64,000 nt of DNA from Streptacidiphilus jeojiense (GTDB lineage Bacteria; Actinomycetota; Actinomycetes; Streptomycetales; Streptomycetaceae): the NCBI RefSeq assembly GCF_000719095.1, contig NZ_JOEH01000015.1, forward strand, positions 1-64,000. Reading direction: 5' to 3'. Shown in pieces: positions 23,880 to 33,344 of the stretch. Made by a program: the position numbers and the translations under genes. Positions within the stretch are counted from its first letter, which is position 1. Each line of letters opens with the position of its first letter. Under the pieces are notes generated by a model, which saw only the letters and a list, made by a program, of their open reading frames with translations, was not told the DNA's origin and did not search any database.

Positions 23880-24407
23880 ATGAGTGTTCCACTGACCCTG
23901 TTGGGGCTGCTCGACCGTGAGCCGAGCCATGGATACGACCTCAAGCGCGACTACGACACCTACTTCGTCCGGGGCAAGCCGCTGCCCCCGGGCCAGGTCT
24001 ACTCGACCCTCGGCCGGCTGGCCCGCGACGGCAAGGTGGTCGCCGGGGAGAGCGAGTCCGGCAGCGGTCCGGACCGCAGGCGGTACGCGATCACCCCGAC
24101 CGGACGGGCCGAGGTGGAGTCCTGGCTGGCCGAGCCGGTGGACAGCGACCCCAACCTGCAGACCGTGCTGTTCGTCAAGGTCGTGCTGGCGCTGATGCTG
24201 GGACGCGACGCCGAGGGCTACCTCGACCGGCAGCGCGCCTCGCACCTGCAGCGGATGCGGGAACTGACGACGCTTCGGCGCAGCAGCGACCCGGTCGACG
24301 CGCTGCTCGCCGACCACCGGCTGTTCCATCTGGAGGCCGACCTGCGCTGGATCGACCTCACCGCCGCCCGACTGACCTCCCTGGCGGATCTGGTGGCTGC
24401 CTCATGA
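23880..24407 (+). CDS. PadR-family transcriptional regulator
   Basis: A 175-residue winged-helix repressor. It has LLGLLDREPSHGYDLKRDYD, the wing region PGQVYSTLGRLARDGKV and a C-terminal helical domain that includes LQTVLFVKVVLALMLG. Its stop overlaps the ABC ATPase start by four bases, so it belongs to a padR-ATPase-permease operon, a common layout in which PadR senses a toxic compound exported by the transporter. Only a short untranslated leader is possible downstream of the palindrome, and no SD is seen. Confidence 0.92.
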   Translation: MSVPLTLLGLLDREPSHGYDLKRDYDTYFVRGKPLPPGQVYSTLGRLARDGKVVAGESESGSGPDRRRYAITPTGRAEVESWLAEPVDSDPNLQTVLFVKVVLALMLGRDAEGYLDRQRASHLQRMRELTTLRRSSDPVDALLADHRLFHLEADLRWIDLTAARLTSLADLVAAS

Positions 24408-25126
24408 GCGCCGCGGACCTCCCCGCCGTCCCCACGGCCAAGGGCCCGCTGCTCCGGGCCCGGGACCTGCACCGCTCCTTCGGCAGCACCCCGGCGCTGC
24501 GCGGGGCCGAACTGTCCGTCGACGCGGGCGAGATCGTGGCGGTGATGGGCCCCAGCGGTTCCGGCAAGTCGACGCTGCTGCACTGCCTGGCCGGGATCTT
24601 CCCGCCGGACCGCGGTGAAGTGTGGTTCGACGGCGGACGGCTGGACCGGCTGAGCGAGAGCAGGCGCACCGAGCTGCGCCGCACCTCCTTCGGCTTCGTG
24701 TTCCAGTTCGGCCAGCTGGTACCGGAGTTGACGGTGGCCGACAATATCGCCCTGCCGCTGCTGTTCAACCGGGACGACCGTAAGGACGCCTACCGCAGGG
24801 CCGACGAGTGGCTGACCCGGCTGGAGCTGGACGGACTGGGCGGCCGGCGCACCGGCGAGCTCTCCGGCGGCCAGGCCCAACGGGTCGCGATAGCCCGGGC
24901 CCTGGTGATCCACCCCAGGGTGCTGTTCGCGGACGAGCCGACCGGCTCGCTGGACTCACTCACCGGCGAGCGCGCCATGGACCTGCTGACCGACCTGGCC
25001 CGGGCCGAGGGCACCACCGTGGTCCTGGTGACCCATGACGCCCGGGTCGCCGCCTACGCCGACCGCGAGGTCATGGTCCGCGACGGCCTGGTGACCAGCC
25101 CCTATCCGGTGGAAGGCGGCCGCTGA
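24404..25126 (+). CDS. ABC transporter ATP-binding protein (LolD/MacB-type)
   Basis: A 240-residue ATPase that powers the FtsX-like permease encoded next. Walker A GPSGSGKST (about residues 49-57), the Q-loop FVFQFGQL, the signature LSGGQAQRVAIARAL, Walker B VLFADEPTGSLD and the H-loop His in LVTHD are all intact. The family moves lipoproteins, peptides or antibiotics, or signals mechanically to cell-wall enzymes. ATG overlaps the padR stop, and the stop overlaps the permease ATG by one base. Confidence 0.95.
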   Translation: MSAADLPAVPTAKGPLLRARDLHRSFGSTPALRGAELSVDAGEIVAVMGPSGSGKSTLLHCLAGIFPPDRGEVWFDGGRLDRLSESRRTELRRTSFGFVFQFGQLVPELTVADNIALPLLFNRDDRKDAYRRADEWLTRLELDGLGGRRTGELSGGQAQRVAIARALVIHPRVLFADEPTGSLDSLTGERAMDLLTDLARAEGTTVVLVTHDARVAAYADREVMVRDGLVTSPYPVEGGR

Positions 25127-27402
25127 TGTTCCGTCTCGGCCTGCGGCTCTCCCTGCAGGGCGGCCGGGAGGCGCTGGTGCGCCTCGCCGCCATCGTCGCC
25201 GCCGTCGCCCTGGGCGTCGCGGTGGTGCTGTCCATCCTCGCCGACTACAACGGCTACCAGACCCTGCTGGACCGCCCCTGCTGGGAGTGCACCCACGGGA
25301 CCCCGCTGAACGCCGGGCAGTCCGCCGGCACGGCGCTGCCCGGCACCGGCGCACTGTGGAACCTCAGTGACGACTACTTCCGCGGCCGGACGATCGAGCG
25401 GCTGGACGTGGCGGCCCTGGGCTCGGCCGAACCGGTCGTCCCCGGCCTCCAGCAGTTGCCCGCCGCCGGGCAGTTCGTCGTCTCGCCGGCGCTGGCCGCA
25501 CTGCTCCGGACGGTCCCCGCCGACCAGCTCGGCGACCGTTTCCCCGGCACCCAGGCCGGCCTGGCCGGTGACGCCGCGCTCTCCGGACCGGACGAGCTGG
25601 TGGTGGTCGTCGGCCACACCCCGGCGCAGCTGGCCGCCGATTCGGGCACCGAGTACGTCACCCGGGTCAGCACCGCGCACAGCGACATCAGCACCTCCAA
25701 CGTCTACAAGTACGGCTTCGGCCTGGGCTCCATCGCGGTGATGTTCCCGCTGCTGATCCTGATCAGCACCGCCACCCGGCTCGCCGCCGCCCGGCGCGAG
25801 GAGCGCTACGCGGCGATGCGGCTGGTCGGCGCCACACCCCGGCAGATCAATGTGATCGCGTCGGTGGACTCCGCCCTCGGGGCACTGCTGGGCACCCTGC
25901 TGGGCATCGCCGTGTTCCAGCTGCTCCGCACCCCCGTCGACGACCTGGCCGTCACCGGCTCGCGGTTCTTCCCCGCCGTGGTGGACCCCTCGGCGGCCGA
26001 CTACGCCGCCGTGGTCCTCGTCGTGCCGCTGGCCTCGGCGCTGGCCGCGCTCTGGTCGCTGCGGCGGGTGCGGATCTCCCCGCTGGGGACCAGCCGTCGG
26101 GCCACGCCGCCACCGCCCGGAGCCTGGCGGCTGGCACCGCTGCTGCTCGGCCTGGTGATCTACGTGGGGCCGCTGGCGGTGCTCGGTTTCCAGAACAAGT
26201 CGACGAGCGGGCCCAGCAGTTCGGCGCTGGCGCTGGCCGAGCTCGGGGTGCTGCTGATCATGGTCGGGCTGATCCTGAGCGGCTCCTGGCTCACCATGCA
26301 GGTCGCCCGGGTCGTCGCCAGGTTCGTCAAGGGGCCCGCCTCGCTGCTGGCCGCCCGACGGCTGGCGGACAACCCCAAGGCCGCCTTCCGCGCGGTGAGC
26401 GGGCTGGTCCTGGCCGTGCTGGTCGGCACCGCCATCGGCGGCCTGGTGCCGTCCGTGGTCGCCGGGCAGAACGCCGGGTCCGCCGGGTCGCTGACCCATG
26501 TGCTGCAGGCCGGTTTCGCCACCGGCGCCCAGGACCACACGAAGGACCGCACGACGAGCACCGCCGGCCTGCCGCCGCAGACCGCGGCGGCGCTGCTGGG
26601 ACGACTGCGCTCGTTCCCGGGAGTCTCCGTCGTACCGATCTACTCGGACGCCGGTGGCGCCGGCGGACGCGGCGCACAGATCGCCGCCTGCGCCGACCTG
26701 GCGGCCGTCAGCGCGATCGGCCGGTGCGCGCCGGGCGCCCAGGACGTCAAGGCGCAGTTCTCGGCCCTGTTCGACGACAACCTGCTGTCGCTGGAACGGC
26801 AGTTGCCGCTGGTGACCGCCGCCAGCACCACCGGTTCGATCGACCTCTCGGCGCTGGACCTGCAGACCGTGCTGGTCCGGGTGGACAACGCCGGAACCCT
26901 GGAACAGATCCGCACCCTGCTGTCCACCTACCTGTCGGCCAACGGCGTGACCCAGCCCCCGCAGACCTTCGGCGAGGTCGGCGACGCCCGGGCGGGCGAA
27001 CTCCGGGCGGCGGAACGGGTCATCGAGGTGCTGGTCGGCCTGACCGTCCTGGTGGCGGGCTGCAGCCTGGCGGTGTCCGTCGGCGGGAGCCTGGTCGAGC
27101 GCCGGCGGCCGTTCACCCTGCTGCGGCTGAGCGGCACGCCGACCCCGACGCTGTACCGGGTGGTGGTGCTGGAGTCGATGCTGCCGCTGCTCACCGCGAC
27201 GGTGGTGGCCGCCCTGATCGGCTTCGGCACCTCACTGCCGCTGGTACTGGCCCTGGTGCCGCAGCGGGCCCACCTCGCCCCGCCGGACGGTACCTACTTC
27301 GCCCTGATGGGCGTGGGGCTGCTGGCCTCGGTGGCCGCGATCCTGACCGCACTGCCGCTGCTGGGCCGGATGACCGCGCCCTCGAACGCGCAGTTCGAGT
27401 AG
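25126..27402 (+). CDS. FtsX-like ABC transporter permease
   Basis: A 758-residue membrane protein with two FtsX repeats. An N-terminal helix (about 18-40) is followed by a long extracytoplasmic domain (about 45-195), then three-helix blocks near 200-310 and 335-400. A second outer domain (about 455-620) is followed by a final block near 635-750. The IAVMFPLLILISTATRLAAA and MRLVGATPRQINVIASVDS segments are typical FtsX features. The first outer domain has an early CWEC pair (about 51-54) that might form a disulfide or bind metal. Works with the ATPase; the substrate is unknown. Confidence 0.9.
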   Translation: MFRLGLRLSLQGGREALVRLAAIVAAVALGVAVVLSILADYNGYQTLLDRPCWECTHGTPLNAGQSAGTALPGTGALWNLSDDYFRGRTIERLDVAALGSAEPVVPGLQQLPAAGQFVVSPALAALLRTVPADQLGDRFPGTQAGLAGDAALSGPDELVVVVGHTPAQLAADSGTEYVTRVSTAHSDISTSNVYKYGFGLGSIAVMFPLLILISTATRLAAARREERYAAMRLVGATPRQINVIASVDSALGALLGTLLGIAVFQLLRTPVDDLAVTGSRFFPAVVDPSAADYAAVVLVVPLASALAALWSLRRVRISPLGTSRRATPPPPGAWRLAPLLLGLVIYVGPLAVLGFQNKSTSGPSSSALALAELGVLLIMVGLILSGSWLTMQVARVVARFVKGPASLLAARRLADNPKAAFRAVSGLVLAVLVGTAIGGLVPSVVAGQNAGSAGSLTHVLQAGFATGAQDHTKDRTTSTAGLPPQTAAALLGRLRSFPGVSVVPIYSDAGGAGGRGAQIAACADLAAVSAIGRCAPGAQDVKAQFSALFDDNLLSLERQLPLVTAASTTGSIDLSALDLQTVLVRVDNAGTLEQIRTLLSTYLSANGVTQPPQTFGEVGDARAGELRAAERVIEVLVGLTVLVAGCSLAVSVGGSLVERRRPFTLLRLSGTPTPTLYRVVVLESMLPLLTATVVAALIGFGTSLPLVLALVPQRAHLAPPDGTYFALMGVGLLASVAAILTALPLLGRMTAPSNAQFE

Positions 27403-27403
27403 T

Positions 27404-27426
27404 GGCCGTCCCCGCCGGGGTCAGCC
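27404..27426. terminator. Hairpin between convergent permease and TetR genes
   Basis: CCCC (27410-27413) and GGGG (27417-27420) form the core, extended by partial GGC/GCC pairing. It overlaps the end of the TetR gene. Weak evidence. Confidence 0.4.
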
Positions 27427-28017
27427 CAGCAGGGCCAGCAGCGTCCGGGTGACCGCCCGCCGGGCGTGGGCGGCGGACAGGCCCCGGCGGGCCCGCAGAT
27501 GGTTCCAGGACGCCCAGGAGGCGGCCGCGTCCAGGGCGTCCAGCAGGCCGCCGGCTCCTCCGGCGCCACGGACCCCGGCCAGTTCCGGGGCGAAGGTCGC
27601 CGCCAGATCGTCCCGGAACCACCGGTCGCCCTGGGCCATCACCCGGCGCAGCCCCGGCGACTCCGGCTCCAGGCCCAGCCCGATCAGCCGGATCGGCGTC
27701 ATCAGCTCGTACATCCGCTCGCGCTGCCGCATCAGCGCCACCACCTTGCGGCTGGTCGTCCACCCGGACGGGACCCGCTCGGCCAGCGCCTTCCAGCGCG
27801 CGGCCTGCCGCAGCGCGCCCGCCTCGTAGAGCGCCTCCCGGTCGGCGAAGTGCACGAAGACGCTGCGCTCGGACACCCCGGCCCGCTCGGCGATCGCCTT
27901 GCCGGTGGGGATCCGGTTCTCCTCGGTCACCAGCGACAGCAGCGCGTCCACCAGGACGTCGTAGGTCCACTGCGGATCCCTGCGCCGCCGGCCCACGGGG
28001 CGCTGCTGCTCTGCCAT
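27421..28017 (-). CDS. TetR-family transcriptional regulator
   Basis: A 198-residue one-component repressor. The HTH (about residues 20-60) has VDALLSLVTEENRIPTGKAI followed by AGVSERSVFVHFADREALYE. The C-terminal ligand domain is not family-diagnostic. ATG 28017 has GGAGG eight bases upstream; the longer frame to 28128 has no RBS. It is divergent from the GH2 gene, which it may regulate, though no clear TetR palindrome was found between them. Confidence 0.88.
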   Translation of the reverse strand: MAEQQRPVGRRRRDPQWTYDVLVDALLSLVTEENRIPTGKAIAERAGVSERSVFVHFADREALYEAGALRQAARWKALAERVPSGWTTSRKVVALMRQRERMYELMTPIRLIGLGLEPESPGLRRVMAQGDRWFRDDLAATFAPELAGVRGAGGAGGLLDALDAAASWASWNHLRARRGLSAAHARRAVTRTLLALLG

Positions 28018-28021
28018 GGCT

Positions 28022-28054
28022 CCATCCTCCCAGGTGCCGCCATCCTCCCAGGTG
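28022..28054. repeat. Two 15-bp direct repeats at 18-bp period containing the tetR SD
   Basis: CCATCCTCCCAGGTG occurs at 28022-28036 and 28040-28054. On the reverse strand each copy contains GGGAGGATGG, so the tetR Shine-Dalgarno is duplicated. Confidence 0.75.
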
Positions 28055-28088
28055 ACCGCGGTGCCCCGAGGAACACGGTGCACGACCC

Positions 28089-28119
28089 TTGACGGGTGTA
28101 CGTCGAACGCTGTCAGAAT
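28089..28119 (+). promoter_or_regulatory. Candidate promoter for the GH2 gene
   Basis: TTGACG (28089-28094) and CAGAAT (28114-28119) are separated by 19 bases, slightly long. GGTGCAC direct repeats at 28077-28083 and 28122-28128 flank it and could be a regulator site. Confidence 0.4.
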
Positions 28120-28242
28120 CTGGTGCACAGTGGGGGTTCAGTGGTTGATCGTGTTCGTTTCTGATCCGTTGGCACCACCATGCCTGCCTGGCCACCGCCC
28201 CTCACTCAACAGAGCCGCCGACTCTCGGGAGAGGGGATCGCC

Positions 28243-31200
28243 GTGGCGATCACTCGTAGATCAGTCCTAGTAGCAGGTGCGGTCGGTTCGGTGGCCGGGA
28301 CGGTCGCCGGGGGCCTGCCCGCCCTTGCGGCCTCGGCCTCAGCCGCCGTCTCCGCCACCCCGTCCCGCGCCTCGGGCGGCCGGACCGTCGAACTGGCCGA
28401 CGACTGGCGCTTCGTCCTGGTCAACCCGGCCGCGGCGACCGACCCGACCGGCGCCTACGCCGGGGCGGCCGCGCCCGGGTACGACGACTCGGCCTGGCGC
28501 ACCGTCGCCGTGCCGCACGACTGGAGCATCGAACTCACCCCCACCACCGCCTCCGGCACCAGCAGCGGCACCGGCTTCCTTCCCGGCGGCCTCGGCTGGT
28601 ACCGGCGCAGCTTCACTCTGCCGTCCGAACTGGCCGGCAAGCGGATCTCGGTGGAGTTCGACGGCGTCTACATGGACTCGTACGTCTACTGCAACGGCAC
28701 CCTGGTGGGCAACCACCCCTACGGCTACACCGGCTTCGCCCTGGACATCACCGACCTGGTGCACACCGACGGCAGCACGGTCGACACCATCGCCGTCAAG
28801 GTCCAGAACCAACTGCCCAGCAGCCGCTGGTACTCCGGCAGCGGCATCTTCCGCCATGCCCGACTGGTCGTCACCGACCCGGTGCACGTCCAGCGTTGGG
28901 GCACCTACGTGACCACGCCGGGCCTCGCCGACACCCTCGCCTCCGGAACCGCGACGGTGCGGGCGCAGACCACCGTCGTGAACGACTCGGGCACCCCGCA
29001 GCAGGTCACCGTCCTGTCCACGGTCAAGGACCCGGAGGGCCGGGTGGCCGGCCGCAGCAGCTCGACGGTGCAGGTCGCGGCGGGCTCCGGCACCGGAGCG
29101 AACGCGGGCGCGACCGCGACGGCCACCCAGGAGATCGCCGTCGCCAAGCCGCAGTTGTGGTCCTTCGACTCCCCCCGGCGCTACACCCTGGAGACCGAGC
29201 TGCGGGTCGGCGGGGCGACCACCGACAGCTACCGCACCCCCTTCGGCATCCGCCACGCCACCGTCGACCCGGACAACGGCCTTTCCCTGAACGGGAAGTA
29301 CGCCAAGCTCCAGGGCGTCGACCTGCACCACGACCAGGGCGCGCTCGGGTCCGCCATCAACTCCGACGCCCTGCTCCGGCAGATGGGCATCATGAAGAGC
29401 ATGGGCGTCAACGCCTTCCGCACCTCCCACAACCCGCCCTCGCCGGAGATGGTCGCGGTCTGCGAGCAGTTGGGCATCCTGATGATGGTGGAGGCCTTCG
29501 ACTGCTGGCACACCGGCAAGAACACCTACGACTACCACCGCTTCTTCGACCAGTACTCCGACGCGGACATCTCCGAGATGGTGCTGGCCAACCGCAACTC
29601 CCCGGCCGTGCTGATGTGGTCGATCGGCAACGAGATCCCCGACTCCACCAGCACCGCCGGGCTGGCGATGGGGCAGCGGCTGATCGACGACATCAGGGCG
29701 CTGGACGACAGCCGGCCGATCGTGATCGGCTCCGACAAGTACCGCAGCCTGCCGGCCGTCGGCTCGGCCGCCGACCTGATGCTCGCCAAGCTGGACGGGC
29801 TGGGGCTCAACTACAACACCGCCGCCTCGGTGGACGCCCTGCACGCCCGCTACCCGCACCTGTTCCTGTTCGAGTCGGAGTCCTCCTCGGAGACCTCCAC
29901 CCGCGGCTTCTACCAGCAGCCGGACCAGCTCAACACCGGCGAGAACTACTCCCCCGGACGCCGGGAGACCTCCTCCTACGACAACAACCTGGCCTCCTGG
30001 ACCATCAGCGGCGAGTACGGCCTCAAGAAGGACCGGGACCGGCGCTACTTCGCCGGTCAGTTCCTCTGGTCCGGGACGGACTACATCGGCGAGCCGACCC
30101 CGTACGACGTCTTCCCGGTCAAGTCCTCCTTCTTCGGCGCGGTCGACACCGCGGGCTTCCCCAAGGACGCCTACCACCTGTTCCGCAGCCAGTGGAGCAG
30201 CGAGCCGATGGTCCACCTGGTGCCGATGGACTGGACCGGCCACCGGCCCGGCGACACCGTCGAGGTGTGGGCCTACGCCAACACCGAGAGCGTGGAGCTC
30301 TACCTCAACGGCAGGTCACTCGGGGTGCGCAGCTTCGACGTCAAGACCACCACCGACGGCCGCAGCTACCTGGAGACCACCGAACCCACCGGGGACGACC
30401 GGACCGTCACCGGTGGTCCCTACCCCGGCAGTTACACCAGCCCCAACGGCAGCGCCGGCAAGCTGCACCTGACCTGGAAGGTGCCGTTCGCGCCGGGCGA
30501 GCTCAAGGCGGTGGCCCGGCACGGCGGCCGGACCGTCGCCACCGACCTGCTGCACACCGCCGACGCCGCACACGCCGTCCGGCTCACCCCGGACCGCACC
30601 GCGGTGGACGCCGACGGCCGCTCACTGGTCTACGTCACCGCGGAGATCGTGGACGCGCACGGAACGGTGGTCCCCGGCGCGGACAACCTGATCCGCTTCC
30701 AGGTCAGCGGCGGCTCGCTGGCCGGAGTGGACAGCGGCCGGCCGGAGAGCGCCGAGCGCTACCAGGCCAGCACCCGGGCCGCGTTCCACGGCAAGGCGCT
30801 CGCCGTCGTCCGCTCCGGCACCCGTCCGGGGACGCTCGCCGTCAGCGCCTCCTCGGCCGGGCTGCACCCCGGCAGCGCCCTGGTGCACGCCACCGGCGTC
30901 GGCGCGGCGCCGGTCACCCCGCCGACCGCACTGGTCCCGGACCCGGGGCCGGCCGCGCCGGTGTACCCGCTGGCGGACGCGGGCTACTCCGGTTCGCCCA
31001 GCACGGTCCCCGCCGCGATGCTGGACGGCAACCCGGCGACCGGCTGGTCGAACTACTACGCCAAGAGCGCCACCGCGCTGCTGCCGGCCTTCTCCGGTGC
31101 CGGGCCCGCGAGCTGGGTGTCCCTCAGCTACGCGGGGCCGCAGACCTTCGACCGGGTCGAGGTGTCGTTCACCGTGGACGCGGTGCACTCGCGGCCGGCC

Positions 31201-31407
31201 GGGGTCACCGTCTCGGTCTGGAACGGCTACCGCTACGTCCCGGTGGGCGGGGCCTCGGTCAGCTGGGCCACCGCCTCCGACGCGCCCACCGTGATCACCT
31301 TCGACCCGGTCCGCGGCTCCCGGCTGCGGCTGGACCTGGCCGCCGCCGACCCGGCGGCAGCCGACGCCGCCCAGCGGATCAGCACCCTCAGCGTGCCGGT
31401 GAGCTGA
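28243..31407 (+). CDS. Tat-exported GH2 beta-galactosidase-like glycoside hydrolase
   Basis: A 1054-residue secreted enzyme. The Tat signal ITRRSVLVAGAVG is at the very N-terminus. The GH2 sugar-binding domain (WRTVAVPHDWSIE, GLGWYRRSF), immunoglobulin-like domain and TIM barrel follow in order. The catalytic acid/base is Glu464 in WSIGNEIPD, and the nucleophile is probably Glu544 in FLFESESSS. Downstream are Ig-like domains (about 690-900) and a C-terminal discoidin/CBM32-like module (about 910-1054). GTG 28243 has GAGAGGGG six bases upstream. It probably cleaves beta-galactosides outside the cell; beta-mannosidase or glucuronidase activity is less likely. Confidence 0.88.
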   Translation: MAITRRSVLVAGAVGSVAGTVAGGLPALAASASAAVSATPSRASGGRTVELADDWRFVLVNPAAATDPTGAYAGAAAPGYDDSAWRTVAVPHDWSIELTPTTASGTSSGTGFLPGGLGWYRRSFTLPSELAGKRISVEFDGVYMDSYVYCNGTLVGNHPYGYTGFALDITDLVHTDGSTVDTIAVKVQNQLPSSRWYSGSGIFRHARLVVTDPVHVQRWGTYVTTPGLADTLASGTATVRAQTTVVNDSGTPQQVTVLSTVKDPEGRVAGRSSSTVQVAAGSGTGANAGATATATQEIAVAKPQLWSFDSPRRYTLETELRVGGATTDSYRTPFGIRHATVDPDNGLSLNGKYAKLQGVDLHHDQGALGSAINSDALLRQMGIMKSMGVNAFRTSHNPPSPEMVAVCEQLGILMMVEAFDCWHTGKNTYDYHRFFDQYSDADISEMVLANRNSPAVLMWSIGNEIPDSTSTAGLAMGQRLIDDIRALDDSRPIVIGSDKYRSLPAVGSAADLMLAKLDGLGLNYNTAASVDALHARYPHLFLFESESSSETSTRGFYQQPDQLNTGENYSPGRRETSSYDNNLASWTISGEYGLKKDRDRRYFAGQFLWSGTDYIGEPTPYDVFPVKSSFFGAVDTAGFPKDAYHLFRSQWSSEPMVHLVPMDWTGHRPGDTVEVWAYANTESVELYLNGRSLGVRSFDVKTTTDGRSYLETTEPTGDDRTVTGGPYPGSYTSPNGSAGKLHLTWKVPFAPGELKAVARHGGRTVATDLLHTADAAHAVRLTPDRTAVDADGRSLVYVTAEIVDAHGTVVPGADNLIRFQVSGGSLAGVDSGRPESAERYQASTRAAFHGKALAVVRSGTRPGTLAVSASSAGLHPGSALVHATGVGAAPVTPPTALVPDPGPAAPVYPLADAGYSGSPSTVPAAMLDGNPATGWSNYYAKSATALLPAFSGAGPASWVSLSYAGPQTFDRVEVSFTVDAVHSRPAGVTVSVWNGYRYVPVGGASVSWATASDAPTVITFDPVRGSRLRLDLAAADPAAADAAQRISTLSVPVS

Positions 31408-31424
31408 GCGGTCCGCGCCGGACG

Positions 31425-31430
31425 TAGCAT
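31425..31430 (+). promoter_or_regulatory. -10 element of leaderless lysR promoter
   Basis: TAGCAT sits seven bases ahead of ATG 31438, which lacks an SD. The promoter lies in the 30-base gap after the GH2 gene, so LysR can be transcribed independently. Confidence 0.45.
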
Positions 31431-31437
31431 CGGCGGA

Positions 31438-32355
31438 ATGGAACTGCGCCAGCTGCGCTACTTCGTGGCGGTCGCCGAGGAGCTGAACTTCGGGCGGGCC
31501 GCCGCGAAGCTGCTGATCGCCGGGCCGTCGCTGTCCCAGCAGATCAAGTCGTTGGAACAGGACCTGGGGGTGCGGCTGTTCGACCGCGACCGCCGCTCGG
31601 TCCGGATCACCGCGGACGGCGCGGCCCTGCTGCCGCTGGCCCGGGACCTGCTGGAACGGGCCGACGGTCTGCGGCGCCGCGCCGCCGAGCTGTCCGGCTC
31701 CGAACCGGTGCGGCTCGGGTTCGTCAACTGGCTGCCGCCGGACCTGTCCGCCCGTCTGCTCGGGGTGGCCCAGCTGCACGTCGACCCCTGGGTGGCGCCC
31801 TCGCACGCGCAGGCGGCCCGGGTCGCCGACGGCAGTCTGGACCTGGCGGTGTGCTGGGTGCGCGACGAGGACCTGGAGCGGCACGGCCTGCGGGCCCGGC
31901 TCATCGGCGCGGACCGGCTGCACGCGGTCGCGGTCGGCGACGACACCGGCCCGGTCCCGGCCCGCGCCACCGCCGTGCTGGTGGACGACGACACCGTCTC
32001 CTGGTCGTCCTGGAACGTCTACGCCGAGCAGTTGGCCCGCGACACCGGCGCCCGGGCGGTGCGGACCCGGGACGGCGGGATCACCGGCCCGGCCTTCTTC
32101 GACCACGTCCGCCGCAGCCGACGGCCCGTCATCAACTCGCCCAAGGGCCAGACCGCGCCACTGCCGCCGGATCTGGTCCGCCGCCCGGTGACCGACCCGG
32201 CGCCGTACTGGACCTGGTCCCTGGTCCGGCGGGCCGACGAGACCCGCGCCGCGGTGCTGGCCGCGGTCGACGCCCTCACCGCCGGCGTCGGCAGCCTCGG
32301 ACTGGACGACCCCGGGGCCTGGCTGCCCGACTTCGACCCGCACCGCAGCCGCTGA
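31438..32355 (+). CDS. LysR-family transcriptional regulator
   Basis: A 305-residue regulator. The classic N-terminal HTH reads MELRQLRYFVAVAEELNFGR then AAAKLLIAGPSLSQQIKSLE. The effector-binding domain (about 92-295) includes SLDLAVCWVRDEDLE. The target is unknown; it lies just downstream of the GH2 gene on the same strand and convergent with the SCO2400-like gene nine bases away. A -10 box seven bases before ATG suggests leaderless expression. Confidence 0.92.
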   Translation: MELRQLRYFVAVAEELNFGRAAAKLLIAGPSLSQQIKSLEQDLGVRLFDRDRRSVRITADGAALLPLARDLLERADGLRRRAAELSGSEPVRLGFVNWLPPDLSARLLGVAQLHVDPWVAPSHAQAARVADGSLDLAVCWVRDEDLERHGLRARLIGADRLHAVAVGDDTGPVPARATAVLVDDDTVSWSSWNVYAEQLARDTGARAVRTRDGGITGPAFFDHVRRSRRPVINSPKGQTAPLPPDLVRRPVTDPAPYWTWSLVRRADETRAAVLAAVDALTAGVGSLGLDDPGAWLPDFDPHRSR

Positions 32356-32364
32356 CCCGGTACG

Positions 32365-33117
32365 TCAGCTGGTGCACCACCACAGGAACTGGCTGGTGCA
32401 GCTGGCCGAGGCCGACGGCTTGGGGCTGGCCGAGGGGGAGGTGGAGGCGGCCGCGGAGGAGGTGGCCGACGGAGAGGCGGAGGCGGACGCGGGCGCCGAG
32501 CTGGCGGCCGACCGCGAGGGCGAGGACCCGCCGGCTGCCGCGTGCGAGGCCGAGGCCTGCGCCGACGAGGAACTGGCGCTGGGGCTCGCCGAGGCCGACG
32601 CGGACGCGGAGCGACTGGTCGAGGCCGGATCCGAGGACGAGGCGCCGGCGGCGCCACCGGTGCTCCCGTCGCCCGCCGAGGCCGAGGTCTGCGGGTCGGC
32701 GATACCGGTGGCCGGAGCGCTGGAGGCGCCCGGCGTCGCCGGGGCGGTGGCGTTGTCGGTGGTCAGGGCGAGCACCCCGAGACCGCCGACGGCCAGGATG
32801 CCCACCGTGCTCAACGCCAGCATCCGGCTGCCGCGGGAGCGGTTGCGGCGGCGCCCGCGGGCGGGGGCGGCGAGCGGGACCAGCGGTTCGAGCCCGTCCC
32901 CGGGCGAGAGCTCGCCGTACAGGGCGACGGCGGTGGGCTCCCGGATCACCAGTTCCGCCGTGGGCCGGTCGCCCCCGGGGCCGTCACCCGCCGGGCGGTC
33001 CGGCGCGGCCTGCTCGCCGGCGACCGCCTCCGGCGCCAACTCCTCGGCGGGACGGCCGCATCCAGGGCAGTTCAGCGCGCCGTTGAGCCGGCGCCGACAC
33101 GTCGAGCAGTAGTTCAT
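32365..33117 (-). CDS. SCO2400-like zinc-ribbon membrane protein
   Basis: A 250-residue protein of unknown function. The N-terminal zinc ribbon MNYCSTCRRRLNGALNCPGC has two CxxC pairs. An acidic/Pro linker, a basic stretch (RGRRRNRSRGSR, about residue 93) and one membrane helix (about 105-125) follow. A long Ser/Ala low-complexity tail, probably outside the cell, ends in a Cys-containing CTSQFLWWCTS. This layout recalls the SCO2400 family of streptomycetes. ATG 33117 follows GGAAG. It is divergent from the GT39 gene. Its partner and role are unknown. Confidence 0.75.
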   Translation of the reverse strand: MNYCSTCRRRLNGALNCPGCGRPAEELAPEAVAGEQAAPDRPAGDGPGGDRPTAELVIREPTAVALYGELSPGDGLEPLVPLAAPARGRRRNRSRGSRMLALSTVGILAVGGLGVLALTTDNATAPATPGASSAPATGIADPQTSASAGDGSTGGAAGASSSDPASTSRSASASASASPSASSSSAQASASHAAAGGSSPSRSAASSAPASASASPSATSSAAASTSPSASPKPSASASCTSQFLWWCTS

Positions 33118-33344
33118 TTGGTCTTCCGTGCAGGATGCTGAGCCTGCGGCCCAGAAGGTATCCCCGCAGCCTAGGGTGATCTGGACATGATCGAACAGTG
33201 GACTTGTGTGTGATTTATGCGCAGAAACGGTGTACGAACTCTCCGTCCACCCACCCGGACCGTGCGTCACCACCGACCGGTCCGTCGCGGTTCCGCACCG
33301 TTCGAGGGGTGTCCGGGCCGCACCGCGCATGCCACACTCGCGCC

